From: JAJDTQ01 sp963422385
GTDB taxonomy: Bacteria; Desulfobacterota; Binatia; UBA9968; JAJDTQ01
Assembly: GCA_963422385.1 (NCBI GenBank)
Contig: OY729432.1
Coordinates: forward strand, 3,886,000-3,949,999
Length of the DNA stretch: 64,000 bases
Reading direction: 5' to 3'
The notes beneath the pieces were generated by a model. The model saw only the letters and a list, made by a program, of their open reading frames with translations. It was not told the DNA's origin and searched no databases. Positions 38,252-47,017 of this stretch are shown piece after piece (position 1 is the first letter of the stretch; each line of letters starts with the position of its first letter). Both the position numbers and the translations under genes were made by a program.

Positions 38252-39251
38252 TCAAGTGGAAAATCCTGGTAGATCTTTCATTTCCTCAAGGAAGAACTGA
38301 CGGTAACCGTCCGGTTCGCCATCGAGATTTCCAGCGTCATCGACAACGATGTTGTACATGCTCGACCTCGTTCGATCTTCGTTCGGCTCGAAGTAGATGA
38401 TCCCGAGGTCTTCGGGATTCATATGTCCTCGCATCACGCAGATTCGAAGACGATCCACCATGTGGTCACTATGGATTTCGATAAGGAAGCGATAGCGACT
38501 TTCCGCCATGGACTTGGCCAGACTCGCCTGTGCCACCGGATGCAGATGTACCTCCGGTTGCTGCAAGAGAAACGACCTCAATGCGCTGTTCCGGGAACGG
38601 CAGAACGTCCCTTGGAAAATTGATCAGCAAAGCGAATTCTCTCTGCTGTTCGGCGGACACGTCATGACGACGTTTTCTCAGATTCGCGGTTTCTCCCAGA
38701 AACGGAAGGTGACCGTATCTTACGTACCTGGACAACCAATCCGAAATTTGAAGACCGGATAACTCTTCTCGCTTCAACTCAAACGAGAAGCTCGGCCCCG
38801 TCAGCCGCCAGAATCGGGGATCGATGTCCTCAATCTGAAAACCAACCGCCGGTTCTGATCTGCCTGCGATCCGGATGTCCAGAACACTTTGGACCGGATT
38901 TCCGATCCCGGTCGGACCTCCATCTCCTCCCCTACGGTAAGCCAACCGGATGCTTTTCTAGCAGTGGCAGCCGAGCTCTCCCTCGATAACGAACTCGTTC
39001 GCGCTGAACCGTGCGATGCTCTCGAACGAACCCATGTGGAAGGGCGCTTCATCGAAACGATTCCGCCCGTGCCGGCCGTCATCAACAAAGTTGGCGACCC
39101 GGGCGAATGCCTGATAACAGCCAAGGAACGAGGATTTCCCGGTGCTGTTTTCGCCCACGAGCAGTGTCACCCGGGGAGTCTTCCCGGTGTGCTCTCCTTC
39201 AAAGCATCGGACGTCCTTGAGGGTGAGGCTCGTGATCCTGTTCATCGCCAT
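38252..39251 (-). pseudogene. AAA ATPase of the ubiquitin-like operon, broken by a stop and a frameshift
   Basis: ATG 39251 overlaps the TGA of the E1 gene (TGATG). The N-terminus is intact: MAMNRITSLTLKDVRCFEGE and Walker A LLVGENSTGKSSFLG. At 38958-38960 an in-frame TAG follows VIEGELGCHC, after which the same frame stays open (IEDIDPRFWRLTGPSFSFEL). Near 38590 the frame changes to reach the Walker-B-type motif SFLLQQPEVHLHPVAQASLA and a histidine switch in IEIHSDHM. This is an OLD/AAA_15-like ATPase. About 330 codons remain, and the stretch just before the Walker B motif looks shortened. It is a decayed gene, or two sequencing errors; the TAG argues for decay. Confidence 0.7.
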
Positions 39252-40714
39252 CATCCTTTCCAGTTCCAAGCGCCGGGGCGCTTGAGAACAGGGATCATGC
39301 GCGTCCATCCACCAGTCCTGTCGTCCGCATCCTCAAGGAACGGATACGATGCCTGATCTCCGAGCATCAGCTTGGCATGCATGGAGCAATGCTGCTTGCA
39401 CGCGCCCCCGGAAGAGGCCAGCCGGCGGGGCACCAGACTGAAGTGCATCTTGCCGCCGACATGCGGCCACCAGTCTTCCGCCACCACCATGCGGATCATC
39501 TCAAGCACCATGAAACTGGCGAGATTCGCACTGAACGGGAACACGTTCTGGCCGTCCGCCACGGGAGAGCCGTTCCGCAGGTCGCGGATGTAATCGGGCC
39601 GGTCCAGGGACCCGTCTCTTTCCATTGTGACGTCTGAGGTCGTGTACTGGCCGTCGCACCGGAGGCAGCGCCGTTCGGGAGCCACGGTCAGAACGCTCCA
39701 TGCCGCCTGTCCAAGCGTACCGTTCGCCTTGTTGGCGGCATACACACCGCCAAAGATCACCGGGATGCAGTGGGCATGGGCAATGTGGTTCAGGAGGTCC
39801 TTCGGCAACGGACGGTCCACCGCAGCGAAGAGCAGGTCACAATCCAGCGTCGCCGCATAGCACTTCGGATCCTGAATCCGCCTGGGGTGTATATTCACCT
39901 GGAAATCGACGGCGGTGGCGCTCCGCTTCAACTGCTTCGCCGCCAGACGCACTTTGAACCGTCCAACGTCGCGCCGCCCAGCATGCAGCAGCCGGTCGAG
40001 GTTATGCAGCTCCACACGGTCGGGGTCGATCAGAACAAGGCGCTCGACACCCATCCGGGCGAGCGCTTCGGCCACCATGGCGCCTACGCTGCCGAGGCCG
40101 ACAATGCCCATCCGGAGGCTCGCCAACTCGGCTTGGACTGCATCGCCCCAAGTGGCAATGGTTCGCCGCAAGTTCTCCCTTCGCGAAGGTACTTGCTGTG
40201 CGAGGCGTGGATGGCGGGTCGTGTACAGGCCATCGCCCACGACCCGCACACGATCGCACCATCGGCGGTGAAACACGCCGCCGTCCCGGACCCAGAAACG
40301 GACGCTCCAGCGACCATCCGTCCCGAGCGTAAGGCCAACAGCAGGCAAGCCCAAGGCCCGCGCCGGTGGCGCGATGCGCTCCCGCTCCGCCGCCACGTCC
40401 TCACGGCTCATGTCCTGCCAGCCTGGGGTGAAGTGGCTATGCATGAACCCCACGCCGGCCCGTGCCTCCCTGACCAGCTTCACTGTCCTCGACAAGTATG
40501 AGGCATCGAAGCTGGCGTTTCCGTGCAGGTCGCGCTCGCCGTCCGTCGGCAGGATCAACTCGAAGACCAGCGCCGACGTTCGCTCCGCGCCGGTACTCGG
40601 ACGCCACAGAGCGAAACAAAGTTCCTCTTGGCGCCGGCCGTTGCGCAGGTGGCGCAGCAGAAATTGGCATGCCTGCTCGTGCACCCGCTCGGATAGCACC
40701 GCATCGTATCTCAC
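39251..40714 (-). CDS. JAMM protease-E1 (ThiF) fusion of a ubiquitin-like system
   Basis: 487 residues from GTG 40714, whose GTGA overlaps the stop of the E2-like gene; a longer frame from TTG 40792 would overlap that gene by 82 bp. Residues 1-160 are a JAB/JAMM metalloprotease: glutamate 31 (QEELCFALW), H92-x-H94 (MHSHFTPGWQ), S103 and D106. Residues of about 178-420 are an E1-type adenylating domain: GIVGLGSVGAMVAEAL (203-218), D230, and NLDRLL with the following arginines. A zinc ribbon uses C350/C353 (RRCLRCDGQ) and the later ACKQHC. In ubiquitin-like systems the JAMM part trims the modifier and the E1 part activates it. Length and motif order match the known bacterial fusion family. Confidence 0.88.
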   Translation of the reverse strand: MRYDAVLSERVHEQACQFLLRHLRNGRRQEELCFALWRPSTGAERTSALVFELILPTDGERDLHGNASFDASYLSRTVKLVREARAGVGFMHSHFTPGWQDMSREDVAAERERIAPPARALGLPAVGLTLGTDGRWSVRFWVRDGGVFHRRWCDRVRVVGDGLYTTRHPRLAQQVPSRRENLRRTIATWGDAVQAELASLRMGIVGLGSVGAMVAEALARMGVERLVLIDPDRVELHNLDRLLHAGRRDVGRFKVRLAAKQLKRSATAVDFQVNIHPRRIQDPKCYAATLDCDLLFAAVDRPLPKDLLNHIAHAHCIPVIFGGVYAANKANGTLGQAAWSVLTVAPERRCLRCDGQYTTSDVTMERDGSLDRPDYIRDLRNGSPVADGQNVFPFSANLASFMVLEMIRMVVAEDWWPHVGGKMHFSLVPRRLASSGGACKQHCSMHAKLMLGDQASYPFLEDADDRTGGWTRMIPVLKRPGAWNWKG

Positions 40715-41082
40715 ATCTGATTCCAGATTCGCGTCAGGTGGCGCTGAAAAAAGGTCTTCATCGTCTTTTCCAACGGCAGGAGACCGTCCCAAAAGTCACT
40801 GGGCGGAACGCTGGACAACGACCAAGTCGCGCCCTCGTACTCGTGCGACGAATGGACGGGCAACCTGGCGTCTGGCAATGAACGAACGTGCAGGAAGTGC
40901 GGTGGGTATTCCAGGTAGCCGCCTTCCTGAAAGCTGACTGCAATCCGAAACTCTCCCCCCTGGTAGCGACCGGCCTCAACCCGATAGTCCACGATGACCG
41001 CATCGGCCCCGTTCAGTTGCATCGGCTCCGGCGCATACCCGAGCGCACGGAGTTCTTCGCAGACCGTTTCGATATCCGTCAT
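40711..41082 (-). CDS. E2-like (UBC/RWD-fold) protein without a canonical catalytic cysteine
   Basis: 123 residues from ATG 41082, overlapping the stop of the small upstream gene by ATGA. The core FRIAVSFQEGGYLEYPPHFL gives the E2 strands plus the YPP turn, and HSSHEYEGATWSLSSVPPSD with FWDGLLPLEKTMKTFF resembles the region after it in prokaryotic E2 families. The only cysteine is C8, outside the usual active site; tryptophan stands where the cysteine would be. Prokaryotic E2 families with a W/S-type motif at this place are known. Assignment rests largely on the adjoining JAMM-E1 gene, to which it is coupled by a GTGA overlap. Confidence 0.6.
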   Translation of the reverse strand: MTDIETVCEELRALGYAPEPMQLNGADAVIVDYRVEAGRYQGGEFRIAVSFQEGGYLEYPPHFLHVRSLPDARLPVHSSHEYEGATWSLSSVPPSDFWDGLLPLEKTMKTFFQRHLTRIWNQM

Positions 41083-41258
41083 GCTACCGGTGTCTTGCCG
41101 GCATGGATGGCGACGAATTCGTCTCCCTCGTGGACCTCGACGCGGTCGGACGGGTTTTCGTACTTCCGTCCATCCTTGATGTTCTCGAGGAAGTAGTTGT
41201 TGATCTCTTCGACAGCGATGCTGGCGGATGCGCCGGCCTTCCGCAGAACCGTTTCCAT
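41079..41258 (-). CDS. 59-residue protein opening the ubiquitin-like operon
   Basis: ATG 41258 to TGA 41079-41081, followed by the E2-like gene with an ATGA overlap. The sequence reads METVLRKAGASASIAVEEIN, then NYFLENIKDGRKYENPSDRV, ending EVHEGDEFVAIHAGKTPVA. The last 20 residues (V-x-V-x-x-G-x-x-F) resemble the final strands of bacterial multiubiquitin-domain proteins, but no terminal Gly-Gly is present, and the protein is shorter than a full ubiquitin fold. It could be a truncated modifier or an unrelated small component. An open stretch upstream in another frame (41352-41259) makes a longer frameshifted original possible. Its promoter would have to lie in the 112 bp before it. Confidence 0.5.
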   Translation of the reverse strand: METVLRKAGASASIAVEEINNYFLENIKDGRKYENPSDRVEVHEGDEFVAIHAGKTPVA

Positions 41259-41370
41259 CGTCGGAGCGCTGTCTTCCGATGAGCAGCTTCAGGTCTTCCT
41301 GGAGCTGCTCATGTGGATGGGTCGGTTCCGGAAAAGGATCACGATCGAACACGCCTTTCGGCGCCGCTGG

Positions 41371-42399
41371 TCAGACGCCGCCGAAACCCTGGTCCTGGGC
41401 GTCCGTCCCCACCAGCCAGGGGTCCTTGATCTCCGTGGTGGGGGGTTCTCCCTGGAGCACCCGAACCACCTCCCTGGCGGCGTGGGTCTGGCAATCCACG
41501 TAGGATTCGTTGGAATTGGCTGCGGTGTGGCAGGTCACAATGACGTTGGGCAACGTCAGAATCGGATGGTCGGCGGGCATGGGCTCGGGGTCGGTGACGT
41601 CCAGCGCGGCGCCGGCGATCTGGTTGGAGGTCAGCGCCTCGTAGAGGGCGTCGGTGTCCACCAGTCCGCCCCGGGCGCAGTTGATGAGATAGGCCGTGTT
41701 CTTCATGGCCGCGAACTGATCCTTGCCGAACATCTGGCGGGTGGCCGGCACCAGCGGCGCATGCAGGCTGATGACGTCAGAGGTGCCCACCAACTCGTCC
41801 AGGGAAACCAGCTTGACGCCCATGGCCTCGGCGATGACCGGAGCCACGTACGGGTCCACGGCCTGGACGTTCATCTTCATGCCCTGAGCGCGGGGCGCCA
41901 CCTGACGCCCCACGTGCCCCAGGCCCACGATGCCCAAGGTCTGTCCGGCAATGCGGGCCACCGGGCCGCGGTAGGTATGCAACTCGGCCGTGTGGCGGCG
42001 CCAGCGGCCCTCGCGCACGTACTGGTTCATGCGCACGAGCTTGCGAGATATCGCAATCATGAGGCCGATCATCTGCTCCGACACTTCGATGGAGTTGCAG
42101 CCGGCGGCGTTGCACACGGCGATACCACGCTCCTTGGCCGCGGCCAGATCGAGCCGGTCCACGCCCACGCCGGTGCGGCACACCACCTTGCAGCGGTCGA
42201 GCTTCGAGATGATCCCGCGGGTGAGCGGAAGAGCGCCGTGAAAGATCATGCCGTCGGCGCCGCGCCCCGCCTCCGCCAGCTCCTCATCGTTGGTCGGCCT
42301 GGCGAGCACCAGATCCGCGTCCGCGTCGCGCAGGATGGGCTCGATGAGGTCGACGGGAACATCGTTGCTGCCACAGTAGACGACCCGGAATTTCGCCAT
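41371..42399 (-). CDS. D-isomer-specific 2-hydroxyacid dehydrogenase (NAD-dependent)
   Basis: 342 residues from ATG 42399 (MAKFRVVYCGSNDV); the frame upstream is shadow sequence. The NAD-binding fold is LGIVGLGHVGRQVAPRAQGM. The catalytic triad is R in INCARGGLVDTDAL, E in TDPEPMPADHPI, and H in VTCHTAANSNES. Such enzymes interconvert D-2-hydroxyacids and 2-oxoacids, or resemble phosphoglycerate dehydrogenases. It lies 14 bp downstream of the amidohydrolase gene and is probably co-transcribed with it, suggesting a joint catabolic route. Confidence 0.9.
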   Translation of the reverse strand: MAKFRVVYCGSNDVPVDLIEPILRDADADLVLARPTNDEELAEAGRGADGMIFHGALPLTRGIISKLDRCKVVCRTGVGVDRLDLAAAKERGIAVCNAAGCNSIEVSEQMIGLMIAISRKLVRMNQYVREGRWRRHTAELHTYRGPVARIAGQTLGIVGLGHVGRQVAPRAQGMKMNVQAVDPYVAPVIAEAMGVKLVSLDELVGTSDVISLHAPLVPATRQMFGKDQFAAMKNTAYLINCARGGLVDTDALYEALTSNQIAGAALDVTDPEPMPADHPILTLPNVIVTCHTAANSNESYVDCQTHAAREVVRVLQGEPPTTEIKDPWLVGTDAQDQGFGGV

Positions 42400-42413
42400 C
42401 GTCCGTGTCCCGC

Positions 42414-43547
42414 CTATGCTCCCAGCCCGAACATCTGCGCCGGGTTGTCCCAGAGGATCTTGCGGCGGGTCTCCTCCGAGAGCCTGTCGTTGGCGCTCAG
42501 GGCGCCCACGGTCTGATCCGGCCACTTGTCGATGCAGTCGCTGTGGGGATAGTCCGTGGCCATGGTCAGGCGATCGTTGCCCAAATGCTCGACGAAGCTC
42601 GGCACCAGCTCCTCCCCGGCCTCGCAGCTTACCCAGCACTGTCGGTGGAAGTAGAAGCTGGGCTTTTCCGGCGTGGTCTTGGCCGAGCCGTGGGACTCGT
42701 GCTCCCAGTGCTCGTCCATGCGCTCCAACCAGTACGGCACCCAGCCGCAGCCGGACTCCAGGTAGGCCACCTTGAGCGAGGGGAACCGTTCCAGCACGCC
42801 GTCGGCGCAGAAGCTCAGGCACGCGAGCATCTGCTCCATCGGATGGCAGGCCACGTGGCGGCCGAACTCGCTGTAGCGGTCACCGCCCGCCTGCTCCAGC
42901 ACCGTGCGGGCGCCCTCGTGCACGCAGACCGTCACGCCCAGATCCTGGGCCGCTTCGTAGATCGGAAAGTAATCGGGGCTGGCCAACGTTCTGCCGCAGA
43001 GCTTGTTGGGCCGCCAGAAAATCCCCACCAGGCCGAGCTTCTCACGAGCGTAGCGCAGTTCCTCGACGGCCCGGGCGGGATCCTGCAAGGGCAACAGCAT
43101 GACGCCGCGCAGCCGCGCGTTGTCGCAGGCACAGTACTCCGAGAGCCAGGTGTTGTAGGCGCGGCAGATGACCGCGCTCAGCTCGGGGTCGATGTCCGAT
43201 CGCCACATGACGTAGAGGCCCATGGTCGGGAACAGGACGCTGAGATCAATGCCCTCCCGGTCCATGTCGCGAAGGTTGGACGCGGGATCGAAACCCGTGG
43301 AGATGGCTTCGGCGAACGTATCGCGCCACGCCTTGTTGCTGGCGAAGATGTACCCGTAGTCGGTCACCTCGCGGTCGGGCCGCCTGTTGGAGTCCGAGAC
43401 CGGCTTGCCGTCGACGAAGCGACCGGACTGGTTCGGCCCGGTGATCTTTACCCGACCGCGGAACTTCTCCGGCATGTACCGGTCGTAGACATCCGAAGGC
43501 TCCATAATATGTCGGTCCGAATCGATGACGCGAAAACCGTCCTTCAT
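42414..43547 (-). CDS. Amidohydrolase-2 family metal-dependent hydrolase
   Basis: 377 residues opening MKDGFRVIDSDRHIMEPSDVY, where D-x-H gives the first metal ligands of this TIM-barrel family. Further ligands are VCVHEGARTV, HVACHPMEQM and the aspartate in MATDYPHSD. Relatives (PF04909) include decarboxylases such as ACMSD and gamma-resorcylate decarboxylase as well as hydrolases. Substrate unknown; the neighbouring dehydrogenase and divergent bicupin fit degradation of an aromatic or oxo-acid compound. It is first in its two-gene operon. Confidence 0.88.
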   Translation of the reverse strand: MKDGFRVIDSDRHIMEPSDVYDRYMPEKFRGRVKITGPNQSGRFVDGKPVSDSNRRPDREVTDYGYIFASNKAWRDTFAEAISTGFDPASNLRDMDREGIDLSVLFPTMGLYVMWRSDIDPELSAVICRAYNTWLSEYCACDNARLRGVMLLPLQDPARAVEELRYAREKLGLVGIFWRPNKLCGRTLASPDYFPIYEAAQDLGVTVCVHEGARTVLEQAGGDRYSEFGRHVACHPMEQMLACLSFCADGVLERFPSLKVAYLESGCGWVPYWLERMDEHWEHESHGSAKTTPEKPSFYFHRQCWVSCEAGEELVPSFVEHLGNDRLTMATDYPHSDCIDKWPDQTVGALSANDRLSEETRRKILWDNPAQMFGLGA

Positions 43548-43790
43548 GGCTCAACTCCTTCCTCGGGCAGGCGGCGGGCCGCCTCGGTACCTATCCTGAC
43601 TCAGGAATGTGCTTCGGCGACGGGCCGCCAAAGCAATGCCACTATAGATCAAAGCCCGTGCCCTATCAAATGCCGAAACCTCTCGAATCCACGCGTCGCA
43701 AGGCTCACCGGAGCCCGATCCGGCGGCACCTGCTTGACCGACCCGGAGGGCGAAGCTAACATCCCGACGACACCGACCAAGGAGGATATC

Positions 43791-45029
43791 ATGGGAGTGG
43801 AACCCGGCGCGGAACTGTTCGATTTCAACGAGCCTTCACCCACCGGCAAAGCCGGCTTCGGCAAGTGGCACAACCCCAAGTCACCCTACGACCGTTTCAT
43901 GGAGGATCAGGGAATCCCCATCCATCGGGACATCGGGGTGCACAAGGTCCAGGACCTGCCCATGGCGCCCTGGAAACGGCTGGGCGGGCGCGGCACCGCC
44001 ATTCAGCTTCTGGGCACCGAGCACCTCTGGGGCATGTACGTGGTGGAGGTCCCCGGCGCGGGCGCGCTCAACGCCGAACGCCATCTGTACGAAGAGACCT
44101 ACTACGTGGTCGAGGGACGCGGCACCACCGAGGTGTGGCACGAGAGCGAGAGCAGGAAGCAGACCTTCGAGTGGGGTCCGGGGTCGCTCTTCGGCATCCC
44201 GCTGAACGCCTGGCACCGGGTGGTCAACGCCACCTCGTCGCCGGCCATACTGCTGGCCGCCACCACCGCCCCCAACATCCTCAACCTCGTCCGCGACGCC
44301 GAGTTCGTGATGAACTGTCCCTACGAGTTCACCCGGCGGTTCTCCGGCGAGGACGACTACTTCAAGCCGGTGGAAGACATCCATGCCGACCCGGTACGCG
44401 GTCTGGCCATGCGCCTCACCAACGTCATCCCGGACATTGTCACCTGCGAGCTGCCGCGGGACAACCGGCGCTCTTTCAGCTACCGCCGGGTGGAGCCGCA
44501 CATGGCCGGGGCCAACTTCTACATGAAGATCGCCCAGTACGAGACCGGACAGTACTCGAAGGCCCACAAGCATACCTCCGGCGCCATCCTCGTCTGCATC
44601 AAGGGCAAGGGGTTCAGCTACACCTGGCCGGACTCCTTGGGCATGAAGCCGTGGCAGGAAGGACGCGGCGGCGAAGTCAGGCAGCAGACCTACGAGCCGG
44701 TGGGGATGATCAGCGCCGCGCCCATGACCGGCAACTGGTTTCACCAGCACTTCGGCACCGATCCGGAGGGGCTCAGGCTGCTGATTTTCGACGGCCCCTA
44801 CGGACCGGGCTTCCGGCGCGGCGGCGCCCCCGGCGCCCAAGCCAGGGACGTGGGCGCGGTGGACACCCGCGACGGCGGCAACGCCATCTCCTACATGGAC
44901 GAGGACCCGCAGGTCCGCGAGACCTACGAGGCCGAGTTGGCGACCAACGGCATGCAAAGCCGCATGCCGCAATGGGCCTATGAGACCCGGACGCCGCCGG
45001 AAGGGGCGCTGGAGCCCGGAGGCTTCTGA
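43791..45029 (+). CDS. Bicupin protein, possible dioxygenase or isomerase
   Basis: 412 residues from ATG 43791 with a perfect AAGGAGGAT six bases upstream. The first cupin is around LYEETYYVVEGRGTTEVWHE and PLNAWHRVVN; the second around YSKAHKHTSGAILVCIKGKG and NWFHQHFGTD, with paired histidines in each able to bind a metal. Gentisate-type dioxygenases and ethanolamine-utilisation or gene-regulatory bicupins share this fold. It is divergent from the amidohydrolase operon. Its specific reaction is unknown. Confidence 0.8.
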   Translation: MGVEPGAELFDFNEPSPTGKAGFGKWHNPKSPYDRFMEDQGIPIHRDIGVHKVQDLPMAPWKRLGGRGTAIQLLGTEHLWGMYVVEVPGAGALNAERHLYEETYYVVEGRGTTEVWHESESRKQTFEWGPGSLFGIPLNAWHRVVNATSSPAILLAATTAPNILNLVRDAEFVMNCPYEFTRRFSGEDDYFKPVEDIHADPVRGLAMRLTNVIPDIVTCELPRDNRRSFSYRRVEPHMAGANFYMKIAQYETGQYSKAHKHTSGAILVCIKGKGFSYTWPDSLGMKPWQEGRGGEVRQQTYEPVGMISAAPMTGNWFHQHFGTDPEGLRLLIFDGPYGPGFRRGGAPGAQARDVGAVDTRDGGNAISYMDEDPQVRETYEAELATNGMQSRMPQWAYETRTPPEGALEPGGF

Positions 45030-45147
45030 GCCGTCGCCTCTGGTCAGACTCCGTTCGCAAGCGTAGCGAAGTCGGATGACAGGGAGGGGGACTCTGCGCG
45101 TTACGGAGAGGAGTCAGCCCGCAGCATCGTCGCCTGCGCCTCGCTCC

Positions 45148-46068
45148 TCAACCCTCCCAAAGCCCACGAAACTGCACGGCCGCCACACGCTCGTAGGGCA
45201 CCGGACCGGGCAGATGGCCCACGGATTGCGCGAACCGGTTCAGCTTGAGCACGGCAGCTTCGGAAATGACCGGCTCGTAGAACGGCGCATCCCGCTCGAC
45301 GATGGCCATGATCAGCTCGGCGGCGTCCCGCGGAAAAAGCCCCTCCCCCACCTGCGCCGCCTTGGCGGGATCGGCGCGTAACGCCTTCTGCGCCTTCACG
45401 ATGGCGCGCACGGCCGCGGCGACCTGCTCCGACTCGCTCTCGATGAAGGCGTCCGTGGTCCCCAGACCCGCAAAGGTGCAGTACCGGACTTCCCCAGGGT
45501 CGTCGCCGCGCCGCACGTCCACGTGGAGCTTGCCCACTCCCAGCGAAACCGCGGTCGCGCTGCCCATGGCGTTGGACCAGAAGCCGTCGATCCGCCCGGC
45601 CGCAAGACCCCGGGCCGCGTACACGCCGAAGGAGACATCCCGCGCCTCGGAGCCCGGCAGGCGCACCATGGTCACGTCACGCTCGGGATCCAGCCCCCCG
45701 GCGGCCAGCAACGTCTTGAACACCAGGTCGGGTCCCTCGGCCGCGGTCAGGCGCAAGCCCTTCAGCGCGCTGAAATCCCCCCTCTCCGCCGGGAGGTCGG
45801 CCCGCACCGTCAGAAGCCACGGCGTCCCCTGGGACAATGCCAACACCAGCTTGGCCCCGCTCCAGCCGGGAAACTCCCGCAGCAGATCGTGCACCGACCC
45901 CGCGATCATGGCGTCCGCACTGCCGTCCCGGAGCGCCCGAGTGGCGCCGATCTGCGACACCAGCTCGATCTCCACGTCGACGCCCTCCTCCCGGAAGAAA
46001 CCCAACTCCTGCGCCGCCAGAGCCGGGAAACAGGTGTTGCTCACAAGATCCACTGCCGCGATACGCAT
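45148..46068 (-). CDS. Orphan NMT1/THI5-like solute-binding protein without a signal peptide
   Basis: 306 residues from ATG 46068 with GGAGGT upstream. It opens directly with the mature domain, MRIAAVDLVSNTCFPALAAQ, then ELGFFREEGVDVEIELV, so no export signal is present; an upstream in-frame start at 46122 adds only MTSLLMKMRALLKWRCPR, which is not a good signal either. FVSSV-type ligand contacts cannot be named. The fold is that of ABC binding proteins, but no permease or ATPase is adjacent. It may be a cytosolic enzyme-like THI5 relative. Confidence 0.75.
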   Translation of the reverse strand: MRIAAVDLVSNTCFPALAAQELGFFREEGVDVEIELVSQIGATRALRDGSADAMIAGSVHDLLREFPGWSGAKLVLALSQGTPWLLTVRADLPAERGDFSALKGLRLTAAEGPDLVFKTLLAAGGLDPERDVTMVRLPGSEARDVSFGVYAARGLAAGRIDGFWSNAMGSATAVSLGVGKLHVDVRRGDDPGEVRYCTFAGLGTTDAFIESESEQVAAAVRAIVKAQKALRADPAKAAQVGEGLFPRDAAELIMAIVERDAPFYEPVISEAAVLKLNRFAQSVGHLPGPVPYERVAAVQFRGLWEG

Positions 46069-46313
46069 TCGAGGGCACCTCCATTTCAGTAGCGCCCGCA
46101 TCTTCATCAGCAGCGATGTCAACCGAGCCCTGGGCGCTTGTCCGACCCGGCAAGGAACTTACCACAAAAGCAAGCAACTGGATCCCTCCCCATTTCAAGA
46201 CGGGGACGCTCCCGGCGCCCGGGTGAACACGCGGAACTTTCACTGCCCATGCCATGACGGGTTCAATGGCCCGGCAATCCCTCCTGGCCATGATTCACAC
46301 ATAGGAGGTGTCC

Positions 46314-46976
46314 ATGTTCCGTCTCGTTTCCGTGATCTGTGTGCTTCTGTTTATGGCCGCATGCGGCGGTGGTGGCGTCCCGTCCGAAACGCTCCAGGAA
46401 GTTCCATCCAGGGCGGACGCTCTCATCCAAGCCAATCCTACCTTCTTTGAAAGTAACGTGCTCATTCTTCCTCACGGTGGGACGGCTTTTTCGTTGGGTA
46501 AGACAACCTGCAATGTGGACGGATGTGAAATCGACGACCAGGAGACCAGCCTTGCTGAACTTCTCTTTGCCAAAGGCTTCAAGCACACCGAGACGCGCCG
46601 GGGAGTAGACCTCGGGCGAGAGAGTCTTCAGCACTTTGAAGGGGAAATACTTCGGTATGGAGGCTGGCTTGACCATAGTGTCTTCGCCGTCCATTCGGGA
46701 ACCCTGACAGACGGGGAACCAGAAACCCACGGGTATGCAGTCGAAAGAATCATTCGCAGCTATTCGGTCGGCGTTCCCGAGGCCACGAATCCCGTTTCCG
46801 GGAGCGTATCCTGGATTGGCGTTATGGTGGCCGCCGACGTGAGCCAGACCGATGCAGCCGGCAACTTCATTCAGGGAAATGCTACGCTCACCGTCGATTT
46901 CGCCCGGATACTAGAGGAATGCGAAAGATGGGGTGGCTATTATTGCGAAAGACGTTGTGCAGGTTGGGGTCCGTGA
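46314..46976 (+). CDS. Predicted lipoprotein, C-terminus possibly truncated
   Basis: 220 residues from ATG 46314, six bases after AGGAGGT. The signal is short with a lipobox (MFRLVSVICVLLFMAACGGGG), so the mature protein starts at C18 and is anchored to a membrane. The rest is beta-rich (NVLILPHGGTAFSLGKTTCN, SVSWIGVMVAADVSQTDAAG) and resembles the slam-type/transferrin-binding-protein-like beta-barrel lipoproteins. Those normally end in a longer glycine-rich barrel; here the frame ends CERWGGYYCERRCAGWGP, only about 40 bp before a tandem repeat and the prophage, so truncation is plausible. Confidence 0.65.
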   Translation: MFRLVSVICVLLFMAACGGGGVPSETLQEVPSRADALIQANPTFFESNVLILPHGGTAFSLGKTTCNVDGCEIDDQETSLAELLFAKGFKHTETRRGVDLGRESLQHFEGEILRYGGWLDHSVFAVHSGTLTDGEPETHGYAVERIIRSYSVGVPEATNPVSGSVSWIGVMVAADVSQTDAAGNFIQGNATLTVDFARILEECERWGGYYCERRCAGWGP

Positions 46977-47017
46977 GAGCTGAGTCAACACGGTGTTGAA
47001 ATAATCAACATGGGAGC

